A DNA stretch of 64,000 nt from Streptomyces sp. NBC_01471 (GTDB taxonomy: Bacteria > Actinomycetota > Actinomycetes > Streptomycetales > Streptomycetaceae), in contig NZ_CP109450.1 in the NCBI RefSeq assembly GCF_041438865.1, positions 4,671,001-4,735,000 on the forward strand, read 5' to 3'. Both the position numbers and the translations under genes were made by a program. This document shows, piece after piece, positions 42,663 through 50,621 of this stretch. Each line of letters begins with the position of its first letter. Positions within the stretch are counted from its first letter, which is position 1. A model generated the notes under the pieces. That model made no database searches. It saw only the letters and a program-made list of their open reading frames with translations, and was not told the origin of the DNA.

Positions 42663-43143
42663 CGGAACCTGCCTGTGACGGTGAGGGACGGTGAGAGGGC
42701 GCCGAGGGGCACCGGGGGACGGTGGTGCGCGCTGAGCGGGACGGGCCGCTGGTGCGGGTACGGGTGCGGGCGTGCCGCGGCATTGCTTCCGCAGCGGTAC
42801 GAATGGAGCCCGCAGAGCGCGGAAGCCGTACGGCGTCAGCGCGAACGGGCAGGGCGGTGGCGTGAGTTGTGCGCTCCGGCGCGAGGTGACTGGGTCGGCG
42901 GACCGGCGGAAAGCGGGTACGGAGCCACGGCCCCGCTCGGGGCGGCCGGGAGCACGGCGGCGCAGGGCCCGGACGACCGGGTCAGCTGTGGGTCACGGGC
43001 AGCCGGACCCGCGGGAAGGCGTCCGGGTCAGCCGCGCGGGGCACAGACCGCGCTGGCCTGTCGACAGAGGTCGACGTGCCTGCGGGAGATGAGGCGCATG
43101 TCCGGGTTCACGGGAGCAATATGGCAGTGGCTTCGCCGGGCGG
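42663..43143 (-). other. Long 5' leader region of the importer operon
   Basis: 481 bp without a large gene. From the probable promoter at 43118-43147 the transcript would run through a 23-codon leader peptide (43028-43099) and about 365 nt of GC-rich untranslated RNA before the binding-protein start, with GAACCTGCCTG/GGTTCC-type self-complementary stretches near the start. The layout suits an attenuation or translation-coupled control region. Confidence 0.5.
43028..43099 (-). CDS. Cysteine-rich leader peptide of the sulfur-gene type
   Basis: 23 codons starting MRLISRRHVDLCR and ending ASAVCAPRG. The RRHVDLCRxASAVC pattern is that of short leader peptides found ahead of sulfate, sulfonate and cysteine genes in Streptomyces and mycobacteria, where Cys codons are thought to sense cysteine or Cys-tRNA supply. 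It lies about 11 nt after the predicted transcription start on the importer mRNA. It is far below usual gene-finder size limits. The attenuation mechanism has been shown only in relatives; here it is inferred. Confidence 0.75.
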   Translation of the reverse strand: MRLISRRHVDLCRQASAVCAPRG

Positions 43144-43147
43144 TCAA
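43118..43147 (-). promoter_or_regulatory. Promoter of the sulfate-ester importer operon
   Basis: On the minus strand TTGACC (43142-43147), 18 nt, then CATATT (43118-43123). The start would be near 43110, about 11 nt before the leader-peptide ATG. The -35 box overlaps the ROK gene's stop codon, so the promoter is embedded in the end of the regulator gene. Confidence 0.55.
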
Positions 43148-44406
43148 CATGCCGCGTCCGGATCCTGATACCCGGGCCTGCTCCCGTTCCGTCCGGGCGG
43201 CTCCTGGCCGAAGGCCGTCAGAGGGCTTCTGAACAGCGGGTTCAGCAGAATCGTGCCGGCCGCTACGGGCAGCACCGCCGTACCGGCATGTGGAACCACG
43301 ATCCGTTCGGGGTCACCGCAGACGTGCGACAGGTCGACCGCGGCGCCCCGGATCTCCTCCAGGTAGTCCGGGTTGACCAGGCTGGAACTCTCGGTGACCA
43401 CGACCAGATCGGGGTTGAGCACATCGAGCAGCAGGGCCGCCGCCCGGCCGACCGCGCGGGCGCGTTCCCGCAGCAGCCGGTCGGCCCGCAGGTCACCGGC
43501 CGCGGCCGCGTCCACGACCAGGAACACATCGGGCTCCGGAACGATCCCGCGCCGTACGGCGGTCAGCGCGACGGCCGTGTTGGAGGCCGTCGCCTCAAGG
43601 CAGCCGGACCGCCCGCAGGGGCAGGCGACGGTGGAGTCGGGTACGGGAAGATGCGCGACGTCGCCCGCACCGGACCCGGGGCCCTGGTGGACCACTCCCG
43701 CGATGCCCAGAGCCGCGTCGACCACATTGCCGACGAAGAGATGGACCAGGCTGCGGCGCGCCGCCGGCCGGCCGAAGAGGATCTCGGACTGGGCGATGGC
43801 CCGGGCGTGATTGTCGATCCGCACCTGAAGTCCGCCCAGATCACGGGCGAGTTCAGCGGCGAGCGGCCGGTGGTGCCAGCCCAGCGCGTCATGCCGGACG
43901 GCCGTCCCCGGGCCCGGGTCCACCCATCCGCCGAGGGCCGCGCCCACCCCCAGCAGGCGGCGGCCGTCGGCGGCGTCGTCGAGGAACGCCCGCAGCCCCT
44001 GACGGATCCGGTACGGCAGCTCCCCGGGGGCGATGGCGTCGTGCGGGAACGCCCGGCGGGCCAGCAGCCGTCCGCGCAGGTCGAGCAGGCCGAACGTCGA
44101 CGAAGGCACACCGATGTGGACACCGCCCGCCACCGGGCCGCCGGGCTCGCCGGTGTGCAGGTCGACCGGGACCTGCGGTCGGCCGACACCGCTGTTCTCC
44201 GTGAGATCGGGCAACTCCCGCACCAGGCCGAGGCGGACGAGGTCGGTGCACTGACGTGAGACGGCGGCCGGGCTGAGTCCGGAGAGTTCGGTGATCTTCC
44301 GGCGGGCGACCGGGCCGTGGTCCAGCACGGTGCGCAGCACCGATGCGGCATTGGCCTCCCGGCGGCCGTCACCGGGCGCCGGGGAGGTCCGGGGAGCGGC
44401 TGTCAT
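43144..44406 (-). CDS. ROK-family transcriptional repressor
   Basis: 420 residues. A MarR-like winged helix occupies about 15-75 (LRTVLDHGPVARRKITELSGLSPAAVSRQCTDLVRLGLV). The ROK sugar-kinase-like domain follows, with the zinc motif CPCGRSGCLE and GIAGVVHQGPGSGAGDVAHLPV. ROK repressors usually respond to sugars or sugar derivatives. It lies between the importer operon (same strand, downstream) and the divergent dioxygenase-sulfatase pair, so it is the obvious candidate regulator of both. A glycosylated or carbohydrate sulfate as signal is inference. Confidence 0.85.
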   Translation of the reverse strand: MTAAPRTSPAPGDGRREANAASVLRTVLDHGPVARRKITELSGLSPAAVSRQCTDLVRLGLVRELPDLTENSGVGRPQVPVDLHTGEPGGPVAGGVHIGVPSSTFGLLDLRGRLLARRAFPHDAIAPGELPYRIRQGLRAFLDDAADGRRLLGVGAALGGWVDPGPGTAVRHDALGWHHRPLAAELARDLGGLQVRIDNHARAIAQSEILFGRPAARRSLVHLFVGNVVDAALGIAGVVHQGPGSGAGDVAHLPVPDSTVACPCGRSGCLEATASNTAVALTAVRRGIVPEPDVFLVVDAAAAGDLRADRLLRERARAVGRAAALLLDVLNPDLVVVTESSSLVNPDYLEEIRGAAVDLSHVCGDPERIVVPHAGTAVLPVAAGTILLNPLFRSPLTAFGQEPPGRNGSRPGYQDPDAAC

Positions 44407-44883
44407 GGGGGCTTCCTTCGGTCCGGCGCCGCCGGGGCGGCGGACGCGACATTACGGCGGCATGAAATCGCGCCACTGCCCCCGGCAGGGTCCGGAAGAG
44501 GGTGCGCGAACCCCACCCGAGCTGATCCCGAGCTGATGAAAAACCGCTGCTCAGAGGTGATTTCCCGGTGGACGGGCGCGGTGGCCGCCGGCCCGGCGCA
44601 GACGCCGATTCAACCACTTCCGCACACCACCCGGCAGGTGGCGGGCTCTTGACGCGGACGGGAGGGCGCTGGAAACCTCCGGGGCATGTTCGCGACGGCC
44701 GTCCCCGACGCGTGGCCCGCCCACGCCGCCCACGCCGCCCGCTCCGCTGTGCGGGTGGCGTGTCCGGGCCGCTGTACCGCCGCCTGACCGGACACCCCGG
44801 CCGCGTCGCCCCGTAGCCCCGCGACCGCGACTCGCCTCAGGCCGCCACCTCTCCGTACCGCTACCTCTTCGTACTCCACCTCC

Positions 44884-44965
44884 GGGGCCCGACACCTCCT
44901 CGGGCCGACACCTCCTCGGGCCGACACATCCTCGCGTCGGCATCTCCTCCGGCCGGCATCTCCTG
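44884..44965. repeat. Five-unit 16-bp tandem repeat
   Basis: Units of about GGGCCGACACCTCCTC, the first three nearly identical and the last two diverged (GCGTCGGCATCTCCTC, GGCCGGCATCTCCTGG). The repeat lies 100 bp before the dioxygenase start within its presumed 5' leader or promoter. Confidence 0.75.
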
Positions 44966-45005
44966 GTTCACCGCCCCGTTCCGTCCCGGTCCACCGCTCG
45001 GTCTC

Positions 45006-45028
45006 ATTAATTCCTCTCCGGGATTAAT
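45006..45028. promoter_or_regulatory. A/T-rich inverted repeat upstream of the dioxygenase
   Basis: ATTAATTCC, 5 nt, GGGATTAAT: 9-bp arms with one mismatch, ending 36 nt before the ATG. It is strikingly A/T-rich in this genome and is a good operator candidate, most simply for the ROK repressor. Confidence 0.45.
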
Positions 45029-45064
45029 CAATCGATGATCCCGGCTTCCGAAGGGAATCCCGCC

Positions 45065-46057
45065 ATGTCCTCGGCAACCACCGCCCCTGCCACCACGCTC
45101 ACCGTCCAGAAGCTCGGCGGCCGTATCGGTGCCGTCATCTCCGGGGTGCGCCTCGGCGGCGACCTCGACCCGGCCACCGTCACCGCCGTCAGGGACACGC
45201 TGCTCGCCAACAAGGTCGTCTTCTTCCGCGGCCAGGACCACCTGGACGAGGACAGCCACGAGGCGTTCGGCCGGCTGCTCGGTACCCCGGTCGCGCACCC
45301 CACCGTCCCGTCCGCCGACGGCCGTTACTCGCTCGGCATCGACTCGGACCACGGCGGCCGGGCCAACCAGTGGCACACCGACGTCACCTTCGTGCCCGCC
45401 TACCCGGCCTTCTCGATCCTGCGTGGTGTCGTCATCCCGCCGTACGGCGGCAACACCCTGTGGGCCAACACCGCGGCGGCCTACGCCGGACTTCCCGAGC
45501 CGTTGCGGGCCCTCGCCGACACTCTGCGCGCCGTCCACTCCAACGACTACGACTACGTGGCCCTGCGCCCCAACGCCCGCCCGGAGGCACTCGCCCAGTA
45601 CCAGAAGGTGTTCACATCGACGAAGTTCCTCACCGAGCACCCGGTGGTGCGCGTCCACCCCGAGACCGGCGAACGCGTCCTGCTCCTCGGCAACTTCGTG
45701 CAGCGCATCAGCGGACTGACCGGCCGGGACTCCCGGGCCCTCCTCGACCTGTTCCAGTCGCACATCGAGCGCCCGGAGAACACCGTGCGCTGGCAGTGGC
45801 AGACCGGTGACGTCGCGATCTGGGACAACCGCGCCACTCAGCACTACGGGGTCGACGACTCCGACGACCACGAGCGCAAGCTCCGGCGCGTCACCATCGA
45901 CGGCGACATCCCGTTCGGTGTCGACGGCCGCCGGTCCACCCTCCTCAGCCCCGAGGAGGTGCCCGACCCCGCCTTCGGCATCGCCTCCGGAGCCTCCGGA
46001 ACATCGGACCTCCCGGGCGCGCCGGGCACCCGGGCAGCGGAGAAGACCGGCGCATGA
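45065..46057 (+). CDS. atsK: Alpha-ketoglutarate-dependent sulfate-ester dioxygenase (AtsK-like, TauD family)
   Basis: 330 residues. It uses Fe(II), O2 and 2-oxoglutarate to hydroxylate the carbon next to an alkyl sulfate, releasing sulfate and an aldehyde. The HxD iron ligands are in NQWHTDVTF (H104, D106) and the distal His and Arg in WDNRATQHYGVDD and RKLRRVTIDGD. Stretches such as FFRGQDHLDED, AVHSNDYDY, HPVVRVHPETGER and ENTVRWQWQTGDVAIWDNRA track Pseudomonas AtsK more closely than TauD. The ATG has AAGGGA upstream, and the stop overlaps the sulfatase start (ATGA). Confidence 0.87.
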   Translation: MSSATTAPATTLTVQKLGGRIGAVISGVRLGGDLDPATVTAVRDTLLANKVVFFRGQDHLDEDSHEAFGRLLGTPVAHPTVPSADGRYSLGIDSDHGGRANQWHTDVTFVPAYPAFSILRGVVIPPYGGNTLWANTAAAYAGLPEPLRALADTLRAVHSNDYDYVALRPNARPEALAQYQKVFTSTKFLTEHPVVRVHPETGERVLLLGNFVQRISGLTGRDSRALLDLFQSHIERPENTVRWQWQTGDVAIWDNRATQHYGVDDSDDHERKLRRVTIDGDIPFGVDGRRSTLLSPEEVPDPAFGIASGASGTSDLPGAPGTRAAEKTGA

Positions 46058-47532
46058 GCGGCTCCGCCTCGTACGGTGAGGTCACCGGTCCGGCGGGCGG
46101 CGGGGAATCCCCGCCGCCCGCCGGGGCGCCCCCGCAGGTGATCGTGGTCCTCACGGATCAGCAGCGCTGGGACACGACGGGCGTGCACGGCAACCCTGCC
46201 GGGGTGACCCCCGAATTCGACCGCCTCGCCCGCGAAGGCACCCTGTTCGAGCAGGCGATCACGCCCAACCCCGTGTGTGCACCGGCCCGTTCGGCCCTCC
46301 AGACCGGCCGCTTCCCCACCGCGACAGGGGTGTTCCGCAACGGGCTTCCGCTCCCGCAGGACATGCCCACACTCGCCGGCGAGTTCGCCGCGGCCGGGTA
46401 CACGACCGGGTACATCGGCAAATGGCATCTGGCGGGCGAGGACGGCCCGGACGGCCCGGTGCCGCCCGCGCGCCGCGGCGGCTACGCGAGGTGGCTCGCA
46501 TCGGACCGGCTCGAATTCACCTCGGACGCCTACCGCACGGTGGTGTACGACGAGGACGGCGAGCCGGTCCGGCTGCCCGGCTACCGCTCGGACGCACTGA
46601 TCGACGCGGCGATCCGGTTCGTGGCCGACCACCACGACCGCCCGTACCTGCTGTTCCTCTCCCTGCTGGAACCGCACCACCAGAACCCCACCGACGACTA
46701 CCCCGCCCCCACCGGCTTCCGCGAGCGCTACGAGAGTGCCTGGCTGCCGCCCGACCTGGCCGCGCTCGGTCCCGGCGCCCCGCAGGGCGGCGCGCACCGC
46801 CACCTCGCCGGATATCTCGGCCAGATCAAGCGCGTCGACGAGGGGGTGGGGCGGCTGCGCGACGCCCTGCGCAGTCTCGGGACGGAGGAGAACACCGTGC
46901 TGGCGTGGACCGCGGACCACGGCTCCCACTTCCGCACCCGCAACAGCGAGTACAAGCGCTCGGCCCACGAGGCGTCGGTCCGCGTACCGCTCGCGCTGAC
47001 CGGGCCCGGATTCAGCGGCGGCGGGCTCGTCCGGGAACCCGTCGGCACGGTGGACCTGATGCCCACACTGCTGGCCGCCGCGGGCCTCGCGGTGCCGGAC
47101 GGTGTGCAGGGGCGCTCCCTGCTGCCGCTGACCGGCGGCGGCCGTGATCCCGGCCGCTCCGGCTCCGCGTTCGTGCAGATCAGCGAGGACCGGGTGGGCC
47201 GGGCGGTGCGTACCTCGCGCTGGAAGTACGCGGTGGAGGCACCCGGGGCCGACGCGTGGAACGACCCGGACGCCGACCGCTACACGGAGACCGAGCTGTA
47301 CGACCTGGCGGCCGACCCGTACGAGCTGGACAACCTCGTCGGCCGCGACTCGCACCGGGCGGTCGCGGACGGACTCCGGGACACCCTGCTGGGGTGGCTG
47401 GAGCGCATCGAGGACACGGAACCCGTCATCGAACGGGCCCCTTCCCGCCCGGCCGGCCAGCGCCGGGCGGAGTCCTTCCCGGCGGAAGCGCCGTGGGACG
47501 GGGTGCGGTTCGGGCACCGGCCCGGAGGATGA
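46054..47532 (+). CDS. Sulfatase (type I, formylglycine-dependent)
   Basis: 492 residues. QVIVVLTDQQRWDTTGVHGNPAGVTP forms the metal site and NPVCAPARSALQTGR the maturation motif with Cys75. GYTTGYIGKWHLAG, LSLLEPHHQNPTDDYPAP and WTADHGSHFRTRNSEYKRSAHEASVRVPL follow, and the end reads ELYDLAADPYELDNLVGRDSH. This resembles carbohydrate/choline-type sulfatases more than AtsA. It is translationally coupled to the AtsK-like gene. It has no signal peptide and so acts on imported esters. Maturation would rely on the formylglycine enzyme encoded 9 kb away. Confidence 0.9.
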   Translation: MSGSASYGEVTGPAGGGESPPPAGAPPQVIVVLTDQQRWDTTGVHGNPAGVTPEFDRLAREGTLFEQAITPNPVCAPARSALQTGRFPTATGVFRNGLPLPQDMPTLAGEFAAAGYTTGYIGKWHLAGEDGPDGPVPPARRGGYARWLASDRLEFTSDAYRTVVYDEDGEPVRLPGYRSDALIDAAIRFVADHHDRPYLLFLSLLEPHHQNPTDDYPAPTGFRERYESAWLPPDLAALGPGAPQGGAHRHLAGYLGQIKRVDEGVGRLRDALRSLGTEENTVLAWTADHGSHFRTRNSEYKRSAHEASVRVPLALTGPGFSGGGLVREPVGTVDLMPTLLAAAGLAVPDGVQGRSLLPLTGGGRDPGRSGSAFVQISEDRVGRAVRTSRWKYAVEAPGADAWNDPDADRYTETELYDLAADPYELDNLVGRDSHRAVADGLRDTLLGWLERIEDTEPVIERAPSRPAGQRRAESFPAEAPWDGVRFGHRPGG

Positions 47533-47552
47533 CGGCGGGTGCCGGTGCCCGG

Positions 47553-47586
47553 GGGTGTGCGGCCCGGGGGTGCGGGCCGCACACCC
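47553..47586. terminator. Bidirectional terminator between sulfatase and GH2
   Basis: A perfect 13-bp stem, GGGTGTGCGGCCC at 47553-47565 with its complement at 47574-47586, loop of 8. It fills the whole gap between the convergent genes and abuts the GH2 stop codon. Confidence 0.75.
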
Positions 47587-50394
47587 TCACCCGCCGAAGG
47601 TCTTCGTCGGCGGGTGGGTCGACAAGGCCGCCTGGTTGAAGGTCACGGCCACTCCGTGCCCCCGCAGCCGGGAGGCGCGCTGGTCGATCTTCCAGCCGTC
47701 GATCCGTACGCCGATCTCCGGGTGGCGCCGGGCCTGCTCACTGTCCAGCCGTACCCGGGCGGTGCCGGACTCGCCGCCTGCCAGGTTCAGGTAGTTGTCG
47801 CTGAACGTGGCCGGCAGGACCCGTTCGCCGGTCCGGGTGTCGTACACCTGAAGGTGCAGCATCAGGGCCATGGCCGTGCCGGTGTTCTCGGCCTCCACCG
47901 TCAGTTCGACGCCGTCCCGCCGGTGCTGCGCGCGGGCCACGACGGAGACGGCGGCCGCGGGCGCGTCGTCCAGGCTCACGAACCCCGCGGCCCGGGCCGG
48001 ATTCTCGACCCAGTAGAAGTTGCGGACCGTTTCCGCGCCGTGCGGGTCCTTGAACACGAGCCGGACGAAGGCGACGTCGGAGGGCGCGCCCTTCAGCTGG
48101 GGGGCGATGGTGCCGATCACGGTGTGGTCGGACGCCGCCGCTCCGCCGACGCGCAGCGAAGTACTGGCGAACGCCTCCCCGTTCAGGTCGTGGAGCGTGA
48201 CGGCGACGGCGCCCCGCACCGCCTCCCGGGTGTGGTTGGCCACCACCACGTCGAGGGTCTGGCTGTTGAGGATCACGTTGACCCGCCGGCACGCGTGCTG
48301 CACCGCGTAGAACGACGCGTGCGCCTCAAGGTCGTGGCTGTACATCTGCCAGACGAAACTGGGCTGCGCGGGATTGGTCATCCACATGATGACGCCGGTG
48401 CGCGGATACGGCTTGCCCTGCGCGGCGCTCTCCATGTTCGCGGCGTGCGCCTCGTAGATCGCCCTGGTGCACTCGTAGTTCATCAGCTGGGACTTGCGGG
48501 CGAAGTCCGGGAGGTTCTGCAGTTCGCCGTAGCGCTCCGCGGTGAGCTTGAGATAGCCCGCGCCGCCGCCGTTGCCCCCGTTGCCGTTGACGTCGCGGTC
48601 GGCCCAGAAGTCGTCCGGGTGCTCCCACGACGCCTCGGGGAGCATCTTCCTGATGAATTCGAGCGTCGGGATCGAGTACGAGCCGACCTCGTTGTGGAAC
48701 GGAGGCCAGTGCGTGCCGTCGTTGAGGGAGAAGTGGGTGGCCGGGGTGACCCAGTGGTACGGCCCGCCGGAGCTGTACCCGCCGATCGGGTCCTTGCCGG
48801 TGTCGCCGGCCGAGCTGGTCAGCGCCGCGCGCTTGGGGTCCAGTTCGGCGACCAGCGAGTCCAGGCCGTCGATGAGCGGCTGCGGCGGCGGGCCTTCGTT
48901 GCCGCCGCACCAGAGGAGGACCGACGGGTGGTTGCGGAACCGCACGATGCAGTCGCGGATGTTGTCCAGGTCGCGGGCGACGTTCGCCGGCGGGGGGCCT
49001 TCGGTCGAGCAGAAGAAGTCCTGCCAGACGAGGATGCCGTACTCGTCGCACGCCTCGAAGAAGTCCTCGGTGCTGCTCTGGCCGTTCCAGTTCCGGATCA
49101 GGTTGAGGTTGGCGTCGCGGTGCAGCCGCACCTGCTCACGCAGCCGTTCCCGCGGAATGCGCTTGAGTGCCTCGTCCAGGCCCCAGTTGCCGCCCATCAC
49201 CAGGATCGGCTGGTTGTTGACGGTGATGGCCAGGCAGTCGACCGGAGTGCCGGACGGTGACTGGACCGGCTTGGTGTACTCGATCCGCCGGACCCCGAAG
49301 TCCACCGTCCGCTCGTCGTGGACCTGGCCACCGGACTCGACGCCGATCGTCAGCCGATAGCGGTGGGCGTCGCCGTAGCCGTTGGGCCACCACAGCTTCG
49401 GCCGGTGCAGCCGCAGGCAGCCGATGTCTTTCGACGTCAGCGTGACCGAGGACGAACCGGCCGGCACGGTGACGGTGTGTTCGAACTCGTGACCGTCGAG
49501 GGACCCCTTCACCAGTACGGCTCTGGGCTTGCCGGAGGCGCTGTCGAGGCTGAGGCCGATCGCGACGTCGGCCGTGCGCAGATCGGCGGAGAGCGTGGGA
49601 TCGACGTGCACGTCGGCCAGGCGGACCGGCCCGGTGGTGTACCAGGTGACCGGCTGCCAGATGCCGAGGTCCCGGTCGGGGATGGTGGGCAGCCAGTCCC
49701 AGCCCGCCGTGCAGAAGAGCGTCGGCCCGTTCTTCAGGGTGATCCCGGTCTTGCCGCCGTTCTTCCCGCCGCGGGTCACGCCGCTGGCGTAGCTCGGCGG
49801 CGACGGAGGGTCGGCGTAGTCCAACTTACCTACCAGCACAGCGAGATGGGCTGTGCCGTCCGCCTTCGCGACGATGTCCGTGACGTCGAAGACCCCGCGT
49901 TTGAAGGCGCCCTCGACGGTGCCCACCTCGGTGCCGTCGAGCCAGACGGTCCCCAGGTAGTTGATGCCCTCGAAGTGCAGCCAGAACCGCTGGCCCGGGA
50001 TCAGCCTCGGTACGGGGAACGCGACCCGGTACCAGTAACCGGTGTCCTTGAGGGTGTCCGGGACCGTGTCGGTCACGATGTGGCCGTACAGCGGATCGGG
50101 GTACTCGCCGTTGGCGATCATGCTCGTGAGCGGTGTCCCCGGCACGACGGCCGGCTTCATACCGGCGATGTGCCGCGCGCTGGCCAGCCCGTCGCCGGGC
50201 ACCGTCGTGGAGTCGGCCGCCGTGAAGGTCCAGCCGCTGGTGATCTCGTGGCCGCCGGTGCGGAGGGGGTGATGGGATCCGGCGCCGCCCGGCGCCGCCC
50301 TCGCGGCACCTGACGGCCCGAGCGCACCGAGGACACCACCACCGGCGACGGCGATCCCGCTGGACAGGAAACGCCTGCGATTCAACTGGGTCAC
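47587..50394 (-). CDS. Secreted GH2 exo-beta-glycosidase (beta-mannosidase/glucosaminidase clade)
   Basis: 935 residues. A Tat signal (RRRFLSSGIAVAGGGVLGAL, cleavage near ARAAPGG) leads to a jelly-roll domain (YWYRVAFPVP, FEGINYLGTVWLDG), Ig-like parts and the TIM barrel. The acid/base is Glu500 in LLWCGGNEGPPP and the nucleophile Glu569 in PPFHNEVGSYSIPTLE, with NLNLIRNWNGQSSTEDFFEACDEYGILVWQDF between. The spacing and the IPTLEFIRKMLP stretch fit exo-beta-D-glucosaminidases and related beta-mannosidases. It releases terminal sugars from extracellular glycans. A perfect LacI-type operator precedes it; no regulator gene is adjacent. Start GTG with GGGAG. Confidence 0.87.
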   Translation of the reverse strand: MTQLNRRRFLSSGIAVAGGGVLGALGPSGAARAAPGGAGSHHPLRTGGHEITSGWTFTAADSTTVPGDGLASARHIAGMKPAVVPGTPLTSMIANGEYPDPLYGHIVTDTVPDTLKDTGYWYRVAFPVPRLIPGQRFWLHFEGINYLGTVWLDGTEVGTVEGAFKRGVFDVTDIVAKADGTAHLAVLVGKLDYADPPSPPSYASGVTRGGKNGGKTGITLKNGPTLFCTAGWDWLPTIPDRDLGIWQPVTWYTTGPVRLADVHVDPTLSADLRTADVAIGLSLDSASGKPRAVLVKGSLDGHEFEHTVTVPAGSSSVTLTSKDIGCLRLHRPKLWWPNGYGDAHRYRLTIGVESGGQVHDERTVDFGVRRIEYTKPVQSPSGTPVDCLAITVNNQPILVMGGNWGLDEALKRIPRERLREQVRLHRDANLNLIRNWNGQSSTEDFFEACDEYGILVWQDFFCSTEGPPPANVARDLDNIRDCIVRFRNHPSVLLWCGGNEGPPPQPLIDGLDSLVAELDPKRAALTSSAGDTGKDPIGGYSSGGPYHWVTPATHFSLNDGTHWPPFHNEVGSYSIPTLEFIRKMLPEASWEHPDDFWADRDVNGNGGNGGGAGYLKLTAERYGELQNLPDFARKSQLMNYECTRAIYEAHAANMESAAQGKPYPRTGVIMWMTNPAQPSFVWQMYSHDLEAHASFYAVQHACRRVNVILNSQTLDVVVANHTREAVRGAVAVTLHDLNGEAFASTSLRVGGAAASDHTVIGTIAPQLKGAPSDVAFVRLVFKDPHGAETVRNFYWVENPARAAGFVSLDDAPAAAVSVVARAQHRRDGVELTVEAENTGTAMALMLHLQVYDTRTGERVLPATFSDNYLNLAGGESGTARVRLDSEQARRHPEIGVRIDGWKIDQRASRLRGHGVAVTFNQAALSTHPPTKTFGG

Positions 50395-50413
50395 GTCGCT
50401 CCCGATGCACGCT

Positions 50414-50427
50414 TGACAACGTTGTCA
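50414..50427. promoter_or_regulatory. LacI-type operator upstream of the GH2 gene
   Basis: TGACAACGTTGTCA, a perfect 14-bp palindrome with the central CG typical of LacI/GalR sites, 19 nt before the GH2 start and downstream of its predicted promoter. Confidence 0.7.
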
Positions 50428-50439
50428 GACCTGAATTCA

Positions 50440-50469
50440 ATGATCGGTAGCCCCCGGTCCCTTTGTCAA
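50440..50469 (-). promoter_or_regulatory. Promoter of the GH2 gene
   Basis: On the minus strand TTGACA (50464-50469), 18 nt, GATCAT (50440-50445). Transcription would start just before the operator, so a bound repressor would block elongation or initiation. Confidence 0.5.
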
Positions 50470-50621
50470 GAGGCCCCGGGGGGTTCTCCGTAGGCTCCCG
50501 GTGGGAGGCTCCGCACACGCTCAGGGGGGCTCCGCTCGCGCTCAGGGGTCTCCGCGCGCGAAGGGCCTTGTCGCGCGGACTACCTTGTACGCACGCGATT
50601 CGAACACCCGAGGAGCATCCC

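Larger units (their letters stand above)
44407..45064. other. 658-bp intergenic region between ROK and AtsK-like genes
   Basis: No large gene is supported. It holds a 33-codon plus-strand frame (44686-44787) ending CPGRCTAA that could be a leader peptide, a five-unit tandem repeat (44884-44965) and an A/T-rich inverted repeat just before the dioxygenase start. Both promoters of the divergent genes must lie here. Confidence 0.5.

Noticed and set aside
44869..44965. CRISPR array
   Set aside because: The units are contiguous with no unique spacers and there are no cas genes.
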